This document shows positions 54,401 through 64,000 of a DNA stretch of 64,000 bases, piece after piece. The stretch covers positions 38,422,320-38,486,319 of the forward strand of contig OZ022238.1 in assembly GCA_963978895.1 (NCBI GenBank), given 5' to 3'. Numbering within the stretch: position 1 is the stretch's first letter; each line of letters starts with the position of its first letter. This DNA is from Erpobdella octoculata. Its lineage: Eukaryota > Annelida > Clitellata > Hirudinida > Erpobdellidae. The notes under the pieces were generated by a model. That model was not told where the DNA came from. It made no database searches and worked only from the letters and a program-made list of their open reading frames with translations. A program made the translations under genes and the position numbers.

Positions 54401-54462
54401 TATGCGTGTCTGTTCTGGTCATCATCATCGTGGGATCTTTGGTCGGTACGTTTGTTCCTTGA
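45493..54462 (+). CDS. STX1: Syntaxin-1 (plasma-membrane t-SNARE)
   Basis: This is the Qa-SNARE that pairs with SNAP-25 and synaptobrevin to fuse synaptic vesicles and is bound by Munc18. Ten GT-AG exons: 45493-45525, 46302-46394, 46469-46568, 46899-46973, 50953-51026, 52675-52783, 53835-53908, 53984-54121, 54200-54310 and 54382-54462. They give 295 residues. N-peptide [19 protein letters not shown]; Habc helices in exons 2-6 ([35 protein letters not shown]); linker [21 protein letters not shown] motif in exons 8-9 ([36 protein letters not shown]). The zero-layer Gln is residue 232, the last codon of exon 8. A C-terminal anchor follows ([18 protein letters not shown]). Introns 4 and 5 hold transposons; intron 6 is nearly filled by a 44 bp minisatellite. 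Only one C-terminal exon set was found, so no alternative membrane anchor is visible. Identification is secure. Confidence 0.97.
47426..47864 (+). repeat. 36-bp minisatellite in syntaxin intron 4
   Basis: About 12 copies of a 36 bp unit with cattactgcagaggtatct. Because 36 is a multiple of three, two plus-strand frames stay open through the whole array as 12-residue repeats. They lie in an intron and have no other support as protein. Confidence 0.93.
48183..48800 (-). pseudogene. CR1/jockey-like LINE ORF2 C-terminal fragment
   Basis: Minus-strand frames give [20 protein letters not shown] then [19 protein letters not shown] (48,545-48,799). After a frameshift come [20 protein letters not shown] and [20 protein letters not shown] (48,183-48,527). 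These are the standard post-reverse-transcriptase blocks of CR1/jockey elements. It is nested in the hAT at 47,921-49,331. Confidence 0.87.
48850..49130 (+). pseudogene. hAT transposase C-terminal relic
   Basis: After a stop near 48,945 the plus strand reads [20 protein letters not shown] then [20 protein letters not shown], the hAT dimerisation domain (family form PASSxxxERxFS). The catalytic part is absent. Confidence 0.82.
49395..49585. mobile_element. 191-bp hAT-type MITE with about 50-bp inverted ends
   Basis: The left arm starts tagagtccgaccaaaattcg and the right arm is its complement over about 50 bases with one mismatch. The perfect direct repeat atttgtac flanks it at 49,387-49,394 and 49,586-49,593. 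It has no coding capacity. Confidence 0.92.
49620..50105 (-). repeat. Inverted copy of the 37.7-39.4 kb dispersed repeat
   Basis: Read on the minus strand it has the same order of boxes: gatgacgtacgatgcattat, the atatccgcaaagcg box, aacaaaccgtgttcagcgcc and cgattgccatc reversed. It lies in syntaxin intron 4, just before the 402 bp duplication. Confidence 0.8.
50106..50909 (+). repeat. 402-bp tandem duplication, two near-identical copies
   Basis: Copy one is 50,106-50,507 and copy two 50,508-50,909. I saw one difference (gttgttttcattt against gttgtttttattt near the end). Each contains the same 72-codon open frame, which has no recognisable family. The duplication ends 43 bp before syntaxin exon 5. 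Confidence 0.95.
51095..51256 (+). repeat. 31-bp minisatellite in syntaxin intron 5
   Basis: Five units of aaatgggaatattttaaaga plus aacattaaata, with g/a variation at one site. Confidence 0.93.
51785..51905 (-). pseudogene. Duplicated fragment of the FITM2-like last exon
   Basis: About 115 bp nearly identical to 43,669-43,785. The minus strand reads [20 protein letters not shown], then MWFVQKPH, differing from the gene by Ala to Thr in ANLFA/ANLFT. Homology stops abruptly on both sides with no splice sites or rest of the gene. It lies antisense in syntaxin intron 5. Confidence 0.9.
51990..52200 (-). pseudogene. hAT transposase C-terminal relic
   Basis: The minus strand reads [20 protein letters not shown], then [13 protein letters not shown], the hAT dimerisation block and its terminal helix. 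It is isolated, without terminal repeats, in syntaxin intron 5. Confidence 0.72.
52912..53398 (+). repeat. 44-bp minisatellite in syntaxin intron 6
   Basis: About eleven units with gaatatgttgtggcaagttg then tatcttgtgtttcgtgtata. Because 44 is not a multiple of three, an open frame cycles through all three frames (53,203-53,523 and others); these are artefacts. Confidence 0.95.
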
Positions 54463-56330
54463 TGAGACTCAACATCGAACCACGGCTCACCAAAAGTATT
54501 TTAAGAGAGTGTTTGAATTTTTCTCATTATGTTTTGATTGGTTCTTAGTCCTATTGCAAATGTCTGGCTAGTTTAGATCTCGATGCTCTGTAAAAGTGTT
54601 CAGTAATCGACAAGTTGGTGCCAGCTTTGAATCAAACTGAACACACGAAAGAAAGCAGTGAAAGAAGGAAGTGTTTAAATAAGTTTCAAAAGGTGTCTGC
54701 TTGTGCATCAAGGAATATTTGTTTTTCTTCATAAACTGCTCTTACTCGTGAGATCTTTTATTTCACCTAGTTTCTTGAAATCCTAGACATGATGTTGTAA
54801 TTTTACCATTTTGACATCTGGTCGTCGTCTGCGTAGATTGTTTGCCGTTTCTGCGAAATCGGTTACTTAGCCAGTTTCGTTTAGGTGGTCATTCCCTTTT
54901 TCTTGCAATTTCTACAAGGCATATTGCAATCACAGCTCTCCTTTGGTTTGTCTTTTTATAGTTCTGCTTGTGTAAGTGTGCATGGTGTTGAGATTTTGTG
55001 CAGGACTGAATAATCTTGTTTTCTGAAGCTAACTTAACTTCGCTGGTCGGTCGCTTAAAGAGAAGTGCATCGGCTCGGATTTAATCGCTCGAGCTCTGTC
55101 AATTCTTTGTTAGCTGGTTAGGAGTTTTAAAAATAGCATTTATTGCTTGTAGATTTTTTGTGTAAAAGTTGTATTGAATTAAATGTTGATTTCAAATTAG
55201 TTTTTTATAGAAGAACTATTTGTAACCTCATTAGACTATAAATAGCATGCATACTCTTATTTTAAATCTCAAAACTATTTATTGTGGTTCATTCTTACGT
55301 ACGAGTCTCGTCTGGTTCTCTCTATAATTGGTGGCAACTTGAGTTCCTTTGTGCCTTTCATTTTGGCACTGTCAAATCTAGAAAATGAACTCAAAACAAA
55401 CAATGAGAGAAGATCTATCTTGATTAATAACGTTGATTCTGATTGAAATCAGGGTGGCTGGTTGCAACCAACAAGAAACAAATACACGAATATAGATGAG
55501 TTGTCAAAAATTTACTGGAACTCATTTGGCACAGTCTCTTTCTCTCTCTCTCTCTCTCTCTGCTCACTTTCAGTTTTATTTTTATATACAATTTTCTCCT
55601 CGATTGTCATGCAAATTTCGGCTAGTGTTTATGGACGATCGGATATTTATCTTCAAATTCAGTACAATAGAGATGCTCATCTGTTCATTGCGTTTGAAGT
55701 TCTTTCAGCAATAATTTTTGTTAGGTAAGTTTGAATTGGCTTGTATCGATACAGTAAATAATTTAATAACTTATTCATCGTGTTGCTTAACGTCGTCTTT
55801 GTTCTTTATGCATCCAACCAGTTCTCGTTTGGTTTTATACTGCATGCTTTTAAATATCCTCTGTTCAGTTTTTTTTTTGTTCTCATTTTTTCCCCTTCTG
55901 CACCATTTTCCGTGTGTGTTTACTGCAATTTGAGCACAATTGACGGTCTATTTTCATGGAGCATATATAGCCTGTTTTGTGTTTAAGGACTTGCTTTACT
56001 TGATTTGAAACTCTATTCTTGTATGATCGGTGTCATTAAAATTTGTATCTTCCTTCCACAGTCGCTGTCGAGAATTTATTTTTTACTATACTTTCATGTG
56101 TGTGTATGTGGGTCTACTTTTGATTTACTCATTCAATATTTATTAAAAAAGGAAACTAGGCAGATAATTTTACAGGTATTGTTATTTCTTGTTTTTTTTT
56201 TCAACGTTAGTGTATCAACTGTTCGATAATTTTTTTTCAAAATATTTCGTTCTCTCTAAAGTGGTTCGTTTTTTTGTTTTGTTTATTACACTGATAATGC
56301 AAATAAAAACCTGTTGTTGCTCTTTACATC
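54463..56330 (+). other. Probable long 3' UTR of syntaxin-1
   Basis: After the stop at 54,460-54,462 there is no further exon that I can support. The first convincing poly(A) signal is aaataaaaa near 56,300, followed by a gttgttgctc GT-rich stretch; if used, the 3' UTR is about 1.85 kb. A (TC)n run lies at 55,537-55,562. Pyrimidine-rich open frames at 55,462-56,229 show no family likeness. Confidence 0.5.
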
Positions 56331-57233
56331 TGCTGTCTTGATCATCTCTCCCTCAATAATAATAATAATAATAACATGGTGACTGAATGTCTTTTATGAC
56401 TCATTCCAATTAGAAGGCTCCTTATCATATTCTTCCTTTATCAGCTCTGCGATATGATAAAAAGGTATATTGCAATTTATTTTGAACAGTTTTAAGCACT
56501 GAACTCGACTGAAAATTAATTTATGAACTAAAGGGAAACGAGTTTATCGATTTGATATCTTTGGTAACTTCTCTTGACCTGTCCTATATGACGAACGTCT
56601 GACGGCCTACCAGACATAAGTTAGCAGTTCTGCTAGTTCCCCAACCTGTTAACAAAAAAAGTTTTGTCTTGTGGTTGTGCCTATTATATACATAAAATAT
56701 ACTAGCGGGGTTTTAAAGGTTTTTCTCTCGCTCCAGTTTATTTCCCCGCTTGCTCTCCCGCTACCGGTCACGTTCCCGGTCGCTTTTCCGCTCCATCTAT
56801 CTCTTAATAATTTGTAATAACACGCAATCGGTCACATTATGCAAGACTGTCAAGCAAATAATGCTTATTACCCAATTGTAAGCAGTGCTTCGAAAACTTA
56901 TGCAATGATCGTGTATAGGTACTTTTGACCCGGAAGTATTTTTCGGCCCCCTGAGCCGGGGGATCGGAGTAGAGAGTCAAAAACTTAACTTTCTTCTCCT
57001 GTAGGAGAACTACCTCATGCGGTTCAGATTTCTATAAAGGACAAACAGACTCATAAACATTGATTTTTATTAGAGGCGATTTCTCACTCTCGTAGTTCCT
57101 AGCTCCTAGCTAAACACAAACTTATTTTTTGAAAATATTCCAAAATATCAAAGACTTATCAAGCAAAATTTGAACATTGTATGCGTTCCATATCTAAATA
57201 TATGGAGAAAACCTTGAGAGAGAAAAACGATAG

Positions 57234-57234
<1 letters not shown>

Positions 57235-57276
<42 letters not shown>
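57235..57276 (+). repeat. (CA)n(TA)n microsatellite
   Basis: About 7 CA units followed by about 14 TA units. The region from 56,330 to here has ccgct-rich short repeats at 56,735-56,800 but no gene. Confidence 0.9.
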
Positions 57277-57278
<2 letters not shown>

Positions 57279-57391
57279 GAAACCTGAAAAAAGTATTTAT
57301 AAAACAATGTTGATATATATACGCTTTTATCTTCCGAACAAAGCAAAAAAGTTTAGTTCGAAAAATTGTATTTAGTACATTCAAATATTTT

Positions 57392-57440
57392 TTTTTCTTA
57401 TAATAGTTTTTAGTCCTTTACGCCAGGTGTTTTAAGACTG
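57392..57440 (-). repeat. tttacaccaggtgtttt tail box, copy 2
   Basis: Reads ataatagtttttagtccttt then acgccaggtgttttaagact. On the minus strand this would be the 3' end of a short interspersed element, followed by an A-rich tail (the t-run at 57,388-57,396). Confidence 0.75.
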
Positions 57441-57573
57441 AAATGGCTACGTTTAGGAAGCACCTAAGTACTTCTTGTCGTAGAACATATTTGCATTTGT
57501 AACTGTCCCTCCTTCTATATATAGGCTTGGGACTAGCTCGCAATTAGCGAAGCGGAGTTAATATTATTTTTTT

Positions 57574-57622
57574 TTTTTATAATAGTTTAGAGTCCTTTAC
57601 ACCAGGTGTTTTAAGACTGAAA
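57574..57622 (-). repeat. tttacaccaggtgtttt tail box, copy 3
   Basis: Reads ataatagtttagagtccttt then acaccaggtgttttaagact, preceded by a t-run at 57,570. It lies 180 bp from copy 2, in the same orientation. Confidence 0.75.
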
Positions 57623-57899
57623 TTATTATTATTATTATTTTTTTTTATTATGTAGTACATTTATATATGAGCGTTGGTTAAAATAAATTCTGTTTTTAGT
57701 GTTGAACGAATTTGGTAATCAATCAACCTAGACATCAAATATTTTATCATTTTTATTTATTTTTTTTTCTCTTTCACATGTATTGTATTTTTATTATAAC
57801 TTAATACATTCGTAGCTTCACATTACGCATGTGCGAATGTTTCACTCCTGGCCACTGGTGGAAGCTTCTCCTATATACTTATGTGTTTTTTGTGTTTAA

Positions 57900-58290
57900 A
57901 TCTTTCGTCGCGTACAATTCGTTGCAGGATAATTCGGCAGGACAATTCGGTGCCGGACAATTTGCCAATTTTGAATGGCTGCAATGAATGCATTCACCAA
58001 TGTGTTTAGCTTACAAGTTCATGGTTGTCACTTACACTTCAGATAGTGCATTTGACGTGAACTTCAAGAGTTTGGTTATGCTGGAATATATAGCAACGAA
58101 CCAGACTATGCTATGCATATCCGAATGCTAGTCGCTGGCCTACGTTCCGAGTATAGGTAGACGTAGAACAGATAGACGCTGGTTGCGCATAAACGTGTAC
58201 GTGCGTAAGAATGCCGGTACACTAAATCTGCATAGAATTATCCGCGCCGAGTTGTCCTGTGCCGAATTGTCCGCGACAAATTACCTGGTT
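57900..58290. mobile_element. Small foldback element with acaattcgg arrays
   Basis: The left side (57,905-57,965) has gtacaattcg, ggataattcgg, ggacaattcggtgccgg and ggacaattt. The right side (58,235-58,285) has the complements, ending gaattgtccgcgacaaatta. The flanks ttttgtgtt (left) and ttttgtgtg (right) could be a 9 bp duplication at 8 of 9. The design is that of the MULE-like elements at 19,321 and 33,450. No coding region is present. Confidence 0.65.
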
Positions 58291-58299
58291 ATCAGGTAT

Positions 58300-59186
58300 T
58301 TTGTGTGTTGAATAAAAAAGGCGAGATAACATAGTATTTAATCCGCTATTAAAAGTTTGTAAAATATTGTTTAATTAATTCGGAGCGAGTTTGATAGCTT
58401 ACAACAGGTTAGCAATAAGTTGAAATTTTAAACCGGCTTATACCTATCTAAGACTCCTTAGATACAGGACCCGGAATTGAATTGCAACACTTATTAAAAT
58501 TTTAAGCTAAATAAATAGGTTAGTTGTTAGATTTTAATATTTCAAGTTTGAAAAGTATTTACTCATTATTTCAGATGTACTATTTAGTGATCGAGCACTT
58601 GGATTAATTTAAGCGTTTTTGTGTAAAATAATCTTTAAGCGATTATTGATTAGCGGTAACATGAGTGAAATAATTTTTTTATGTTTTAGATTTGTCTTGC
58701 CACACATTCAGGCTTGAATATGAATATTCAAATGATTTCCTTCTTCCACATTACTTATATCACCCTGTTCTTTAAATATCTCCAAACAACACACCATCTC
58801 AGTCCCACATTCTCTCCACATTTAAATACTATTGATTGATTGAATGTTAAACAAAAATAATGTTATTTTAAGTAAGATTTATATAATAAAACAAGTTTTA
58901 AAAATCTACGTAGTATGTACTAGTTTTAGTTCAAGTTTGAGAAAGTTTTTCATTTTAATCCTTTGATAATAAGGCATAGGGTTGATTTTGACCCACAAAA
59001 ATATTTCGTATATTACAAGTAAAATAAGTACACGGACCGCACTGAAAGGATTTTATTAAATCAACTTGTACAAAAGTTCTTCAACTACCATATAAGAAGT
59101 TTTAATTTTATGATAGTATAAATTAGTTTAAAGAATCAATAATGACCACGTTTACTAGTCCTTTAACTTTCAAGAATTGCTGAGTG
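58300..59186. other. Probable TRAF-gene 3' flank, no gene seen
   Basis: AT-rich, many stops. It should contain the 3' UTR of the minus-strand TRAF-like gene next to its stop at 59,187. Confidence 0.4.
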
Positions 59187-60261
59187 CTAATCGTGAACTT
59201 CAACGAGTAGAAAAATCGCATCATCTGCTATGTAGTGGTTTGGAAGGAAAAGATCTTTAATTTTAACGAATCTTTCCGTTCCGAATGTTTCCTTCCTAAA
59301 TGACTGTTTATTTCCATCCGAATTCTTTAGCAGCTAAAAGTTTAAAAAAAGTACCTTAACTAATAAATAACACCAATATAACTACTCACTCTTTCTATGC
59401 GGCATCTTAAATGATTTCTACTTGCAACATCAGGACACTGGTCCAGCAATGTCACTCCTACCGGTTTATCAAAGGGCCACGTTAAAAGGTCGTCATACTC
59501 TCCTGGGCACATGTGTGCATGCATGGACATGTATTCGCCCTGATCTGTAAAATTTTAAACATCGTATATATATAAACAATTTTCATAGAAAAGCAGCAAG
59601 GAATTTTATTGATTCGGAAAACGATGTTAATCAAATTATAAAATTAAAATGTTTTTAGTGGGATTGTTGAAATGATCCGACGAGATTTTTTTCAATGCTT
59701 TTAATAGACTCGGGGAAGATTTTTTAAAGCGTTTAGATTTTTTTATTCTTGGCGAAAAACAAATTTGCCAGAACCCAAAGTAGGTAAACAAGATTTATTT
59801 AAGTCGATATTCAAGCGTGATAACCACTCGATCTTATTGGCCTGGTCATCATGGCATGAGACTAAAATGTCTGACACTTTCAAAGCTACCTTACCAGCAC
59901 CTGAATGTAAGATATTATTTCATTATTTAAATTACTTACAACATCCTCGTCCGTAGAGAGAAGTTGAAAGTTGAAGGCGATAACCTTGCCGACTGGTTAA
60001 TATAATTGGACTTTTTATTTCTGATTTACTGACTTTTTGAGCTTCCTGGAATGTTTCACTGAACTTTTCAATTCTCCAGAAGTATGGTCGTTCGTACAGC
60101 ATGGAGAGAACTTTTGTTCTGTTTTTAAGAGACGTAATAATTTTTTGAAAATTATTTTCCTTTGTAATATTTTCACTGGCTTCCTTCATTGCACATATAA
60201 CCAATTGAAGATGGTCCTCGTATTTCTTTTTTTCGTGAATTGCCACCTGCTTGCGCTTGCC
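59187..60261 (-). CDS. TRAF-type MATH-domain protein, 3' part (last three exons)
   Basis: This is the C-terminal part of a TNF-receptor-associated factor, an adaptor that binds receptor tails through its MATH (TRAF-C) domain. Exons 60261-59940, 59544-59390 and 59333-59187 join in frame for 207 residues. The first begins with a charged helix (KRKQVAIHEKKKYEDHLQLV), probably the end of the coiled coil. The MATH domain follows: PYFWRIEKFSETFQEAQKVS, ILTSRQGYRLQLS, GEYMSMHAHMCPGEYDDLLT then WPFDKPVGVTLLDQ, and the end FVKIKDLFLPNHYIADDAIF then LLVEV. The order fits TRAF MATH domains strand by strand. The RING and TRAF-type zinc fingers should be upstream on the minus strand, but I found none up to 64,000. 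The acceptor of the first listed exon is weak. Which TRAF it is cannot be told. Confidence 0.88.
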
Positions 60262-60311
60262 CTTTGAAATTTAATTTTTCAAATTTATAGTTTTATTTAG
60301 TTTTAGTTTTT

Positions 60312-60395
60312 GTCATCAATCAATAAATCAATCAATTAACCAATCAATTAATTTATTAACCAGTCAATCATTCAATCAATCAATAGACAATGAAT
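60312..60395 (+). repeat. caatcaatcaatta simple repeat
   Basis: Degenerate (CAAT)n. On the minus strand it follows the tail box at 60,405-60,450 and looks like that element's microsatellite tail. Confidence 0.85.
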
Positions 60396-60404
60396 TTTTT
60401 AAAC

Positions 60405-60450
60405 AATAGTTTTTAGTCCTTTACACCAGGTGTTTTAAGACTGAAATCGC
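60405..60450 (-). repeat. tttacaccaggtgtttt tail box, copy 4
   Basis: Reads caatagtttttagtccttta then caccaggtgttttaagactg. On the minus strand the upstream part (about 60,450-60,510) includes gccggcgaagctgcgcccgc, so a short interspersed element may extend that far. Confidence 0.75.
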
Positions 60451-60514
60451 TGTCAGTGGCTTGTGGCTTCTATCCCTATATAAGCGGGCGCAGCTTCGCC
60501 GGCAAAAAACAGGG

Positions 60515-61195
60515 GGGGAGAAAGGGAGTAAGGAAAAAATAGAAAACCCTACTTACATATATTTTCACGCATATTAGACTGGTAGATCTAGCAGTTTTTC
60601 GAGGCAATATCGGAAATTTTAATAGACAAGCCAATTTTTATACCATTCAATAGAGAATATGTTGTAGAATGTCTGTATGAAGATACCACGAATGAGCAGT
60701 TATGGTACTCTAGTTATTAATGATTTTAGGCGTACTCTTTTGTCTCATTACGTAAGACAATGTCGCGTTACGCGCAGTAACATATTTACTCGCTCAGCCA
60801 TAGATATCTATGCGCTCAGCCAATAAGAATTCAATAAAGGCTCGTTTTCTATGCTATATTTGCGTTGTCTTTGTATTCATTTTGCATTGCCGGTTTTATC
60901 GCGTTTGAATTCGATTTCTCTTCAATATCTTAATTTATTATTTAAGCCTTCGATTTTGATTTGGACGATTTTGGATTCTTAGCAGCGTTTTTTTTAATTT
61001 CCTATTCATTTATATAGTTGTATAATTGTAGAGTTTGTATAGCATAGTACATAGGTTTTTCTTCGGTCAATCTTGTCTTGTCTTTTGTCAGTCATTCTGG
61101 TATTTTTTTTATTTTCTTTTATTCGTGTTATTACGTCTGTTAAGTTTGGTTATGGTAAGTTTGTATTGTAGTTAGCACATTTTTTAATCTAAATG
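60515..61195. other. No gene recognised
   Basis: AT-rich. A TRAF exon was sought on the minus strand and not found. Confidence 0.4.
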
Positions 61196-61209
61196 TAACT
61201 AATATCGCA

Positions 61210-61450
61210 ATGGAGTGCGTTGTGTGTAAATCTGCTACTGAAGACAAACTTAAAATAATCTAAATATTGAAACAAGATGGGAAAACTTCTCTATTGAATT
61301 CTGCAACTGTAATTGGAGATACAATTTTAATTGACAGTTTAACTCTATAAATGATGTTTGTATACATAAGTTAGGCAGTCGCATAAACGAGACGCGCCTA
61401 AGCGCGTCGCGCTTTAACATGCAAGGCTTTAACTGAAAATGCATGATTTG
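61210..61450 (+). pseudogene. Possible relic of a Cys-rich transposon-linked protein
   Basis: The plus strand reads MECVVCKSATEDKLK, then after a stop LKQDGKTSLLNSATVIGDTI, and further on HKLGSRINETRL. The C-x2-C start followed by a GxxSLxxxS and HKxxxR order recalls N-terminal regions of uncharacterised repeat-borne proteins in invertebrates. The similarity is weak and the frame is broken. Confidence 0.3.
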
Positions 61451-61593
61451 AAAACTCATTTTCAGGAAATGAAATTGAAGTATTTCTTAGACAATGACAG
61501 ATGGAGCTGGGAAAAATAGATTTTAAGTTGTGTCTCATTAATACTGACATAAAGGCAGCACCTGATAGCCCAGATAGCCTAATTATTGTATAA

Positions 61594-61788
61594 GTGGTAA
61601 ATGTGAAATTTTTAAAAAAAGCCCATGCTCTTTTAAAAGTTGTTCATGTTTTAAATATGAGCTACATTGTATCTGCCTGTAAATATTGCTATGGTAAAGT
61701 TTGTAATAAATCTCTTCATACTGATAATCTTGAAGTAGATATGTTTAAGGGCAATATATGTGAAGGCCTGTATGAAAAAAACTGTTAA
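61594..61788 (+). other. Unrecognised 64-residue Cys-rich open frame
   Basis: It contains ACKYCYGKVCN with closely spaced cysteines. It may be part of the same relic as 61,210-61,450; there is no start, splice or family support. Confidence 0.2.
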
Positions 61789-62355
61789 AATCGATGAGAT
61801 ACTATTTTAGTTAGGCTTGCCCAAAATCAGTCTTTGTTGTTGGATGTATTTATTCTTTAAATTGGCAAAAAATTTGATGCTCTTAAAACAGTTTTGAAGG
61901 TTCTTGTATAAGCTTGTAAATGTTGCTGTGACAAAGTTTAAGATAACTGACTTTATATTAGTGGTCTTGTAAATAATATCTATAATAGTAAAATATGTGT
62001 AAATGTCAGAGTTGGCCAATGTGAGCAGTTATTACATTTTTATTTAAAGTGATATATAGAAACTTATCAAGTTCTTGAGAAAATGTCTTCTTTGTTCTGC
62101 AGGGTTTTGATGGTTATTAATAACTTATTAAAATAGCTCTTGTATCTTTCCTCCAGTTACACGTCTATTATTGTTGTAACAAGTTCTTCTGCACATGAGG
62201 ATATTGCTAAGCATTGTCTCAATGTCAAAACTGTTTGCTTGTGTGTTATAATAAACAGCAAACAATTTGACTATGATATGATGTGCATTATTTATCTACA
62301 AAATCCTCATAATCTACACTTCCCAGTTTACTTCAGCCAGCACGACAAAAGTTGT

Positions 62356-62481
62356 TAACAGTGTCTCTGAATTGAATTAAAATTTGACAATGTTTAAAGT
62401 GGTGTTAGTCAGTGTTGTTATAACTGTCTCTGAATTGAATTAAAATTTACAATGTTTAAAGTGGTGTTAGTCAGTGTTTAG
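62356..62481 (+). repeat. About 63-bp tandem duplication
   Basis: Two copies of gtctctgaattgaattaaaa continuing through aatgtttaaagtggtgttag and tcagtgt. Confidence 0.9.
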
Positions 62482-62489
62482 TGTTTAGA

Positions 62490-64000
62490 AGGTCTCTTCG
62501 GAAGCATTTAAGTGTCACAGCCAATGTAACAGCAGCTGGCAAACCATTCTCAGTCTGGCAACCCTGAACCTTCTGTCTACAGCACTCTTGATATGTGTGG
62601 TGGACACAAGAAGTAAAGTCATGGATGAAGATCTGAGTCTTCTGCTCGACTGAATTGTGCTCAATATAATAATTTTTGAAGCTAGATAACAGTTATTATT
62701 ATAATTATTTAATAAGTTGAAACTTATACTTTGTTTTTAGAATTAAATGTATGTTGTTCTAAAAACCAGTGTTTGATAAATTTCTTGTTTTTAAGATGTC
62801 TTCCTTTAAAAAGTGGTCAAAAGCATGGTCTTCCTTTAAAAAGTGGTACGATTCCCATAACCGGCACCCCTTCAGCTATTTTCAAATAAGGTTGTGTTTT
62901 CAGGTTGCATTGCTTTTTAAATACTGGAGAATTTTGAAAACGTAGACTAGTTGAGTGTACATAATCGTTTATACATAGGAGTTAAACTAGTTTAAAGGCA
63001 GTTTAAGTCTGTTTAAGCCTTAAGCCTTTAAGCATTTGATAATCAACAACATTCTTCGTGCAGCTCCATAAGCAAACGGAAAATAAAAATTTCGTTAAAA
63101 AAACATAGAAATAAATAACTAAACTGTTTTATGAGCATTTGAGCGTAAAAAGTTTAAATTTCGTGGAGATAATTTGTAAATTAAGCGTCACTTTTTACGC
63201 AGAAATAGAAAAAGCTGGCTTTTGATTGGTTGGCGTTAATAAACAGATTCGCGAGTTTTGAGCAACTTCTTTTGCTAATAACTTTTTTTAGGGACCGATC
63301 TGTGTCTGGTATCTCTTCCCAGCTCTTAGTTATAATAAATACTATAGTTTAATGTACTTTTTGGCTTGTCTATTAAAATTTCCGTATCAAAAGCTAAATC
63401 TACCAGACTATATGAATTACAGTTGAAGTAGAACTGAACGACGTGTTGCTTCACAACATTAACCCGAGATTCTTTAATTAACATTTAATGACCGTCTTAT
63501 CTCATCTTATCCGGCGGGATGACTTATTCGATACGTTTCAAAATGTATGGACTCCTATATATGAGGAGCTAGTCATGGACTTCTAAATAAAAGTCCCTGA
63601 ACTAGTATATAGGAGTCCATGCACAATGTGACCACCTTCTTTTGTGGATGAAACTAACTTTTCGCTGACACCTTTGTACGCTGATAGTTTGTATGAAAAT
63701 GAACCTAACATAACTGTCTTTTTGATTCTGTTTTGCTTACTGCGTGAAAAGTGATTCTGTTCAATCAAACAAGTTGAACATAATCATGAACATAAACGTT
63801 ATTTAAAACGATTATGTTTTATGCCACAAAAAACAGGCTGTATCGATAACATGTACTTATCACAAACAAATCTGGTTGGGAAGAAATGTTCAGAGGACTT
63901 AGCAGCATTTGCCTAATTTTTATAAATATTCGAAGTTTAACAGAAAATATGTCTCTTTTTTACAATTATAACATTTTTTTATTGCTCCACCTATTTTGTA
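62490..64000. other. No gene recognised to the right edge
   Basis: AT-rich sequence. A near-palindrome has arms at about 63,547-63,562 (tggactcctatatat) and 63,607-63,621 (atataggagtcca). The minus-strand frame at 63,583-63,768 has no family likeness. Confidence 0.4.

Noticed and set aside
55462..56229. Alternative 3' exons of syntaxin encoding another membrane anchor
   Set aside because: The frames are hydrophobic only because of pyrimidine-rich sequence; no acceptor leads to a KK-start anchor like that of exon 10.

Overview
This is an AT-rich window from an invertebrate animal genome. The genes have spliced GT-AG structures, and the protein-coding genes are animal genes (syntaxin-1, SmE, FITM2, SVOP-type transporter, TRAF). 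The predicted syntaxin-1 resembles protostome and especially molluscan or other spiralian syntaxins, so a spiralian is my best guess; that is inference, not proof. Most of the sequence is transposon-derived: I count at least ten hAT-type elements or relics, plus CR1/jockey-like LINE fragments, one piggyBac, one P element, one Tigger-type MITE, a FLYWCH-MULE, a tRNA-derived SINE and many satellites.

Genes from left to right: (1) 660-5848, minus: the first nine exons of an SVOP/SV2-like major-facilitator transporter, whose 3' half lies off the left edge. (2) 13066-18949, minus: SNRPE, the small spliceosomal SmE protein, in four tiny exons around a 5 kb first intron packed with transposons. (3) 23188-27065, minus: a FITM2 lipid-droplet gene of two exons with a P element in its intron. 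(4) 43609-44860, minus: a second, divergent FITM2-like gene with an intact four-exon frame that has lost both proposed catalytic histidines. (5) 45493-54462, plus: a complete ten-exon syntaxin-1 (t-SNARE), divergently arranged with gene 4 across a 632 bp promoter interval. (6) 59187-60261, minus: the last three exons of a TRAF-type MATH-domain gene whose 5' part I could not find.

Repeat regions: 6.4-12 kb holds LINE scraps, GGGCCC-rich arrays, a 928 bp hAT and a Tigger MITE. 14.5-22.9 kb holds a LINE, two foldback elements and several hATs. 27.3-37.6 kb is a nest: one hAT (27287-31061) stands 20 bp from a second (31082-37603), which itself contains a FLYWCH-MULE transposon and a smaller hAT. 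37.7-43.4 kb holds dispersed repeats, a SINE and hAT relics. The syntaxin introns carry a hAT with a nested LINE, a MITE with near-perfect ends, a 402 bp tandem duplication, a stray copy of the gene-4 last exon and three minisatellites.

Most notable: the apparently catalytically dead FITM2 paralogue, and a recurring transposon design in which arrays of 10-16 bp repeats stand inverted at the element ends. One such element encodes a MULE transposase and another has a perfect 9 bp target duplication. Exon boundaries were read by eye from splice signals and protein family similarity; no alignment program was run.
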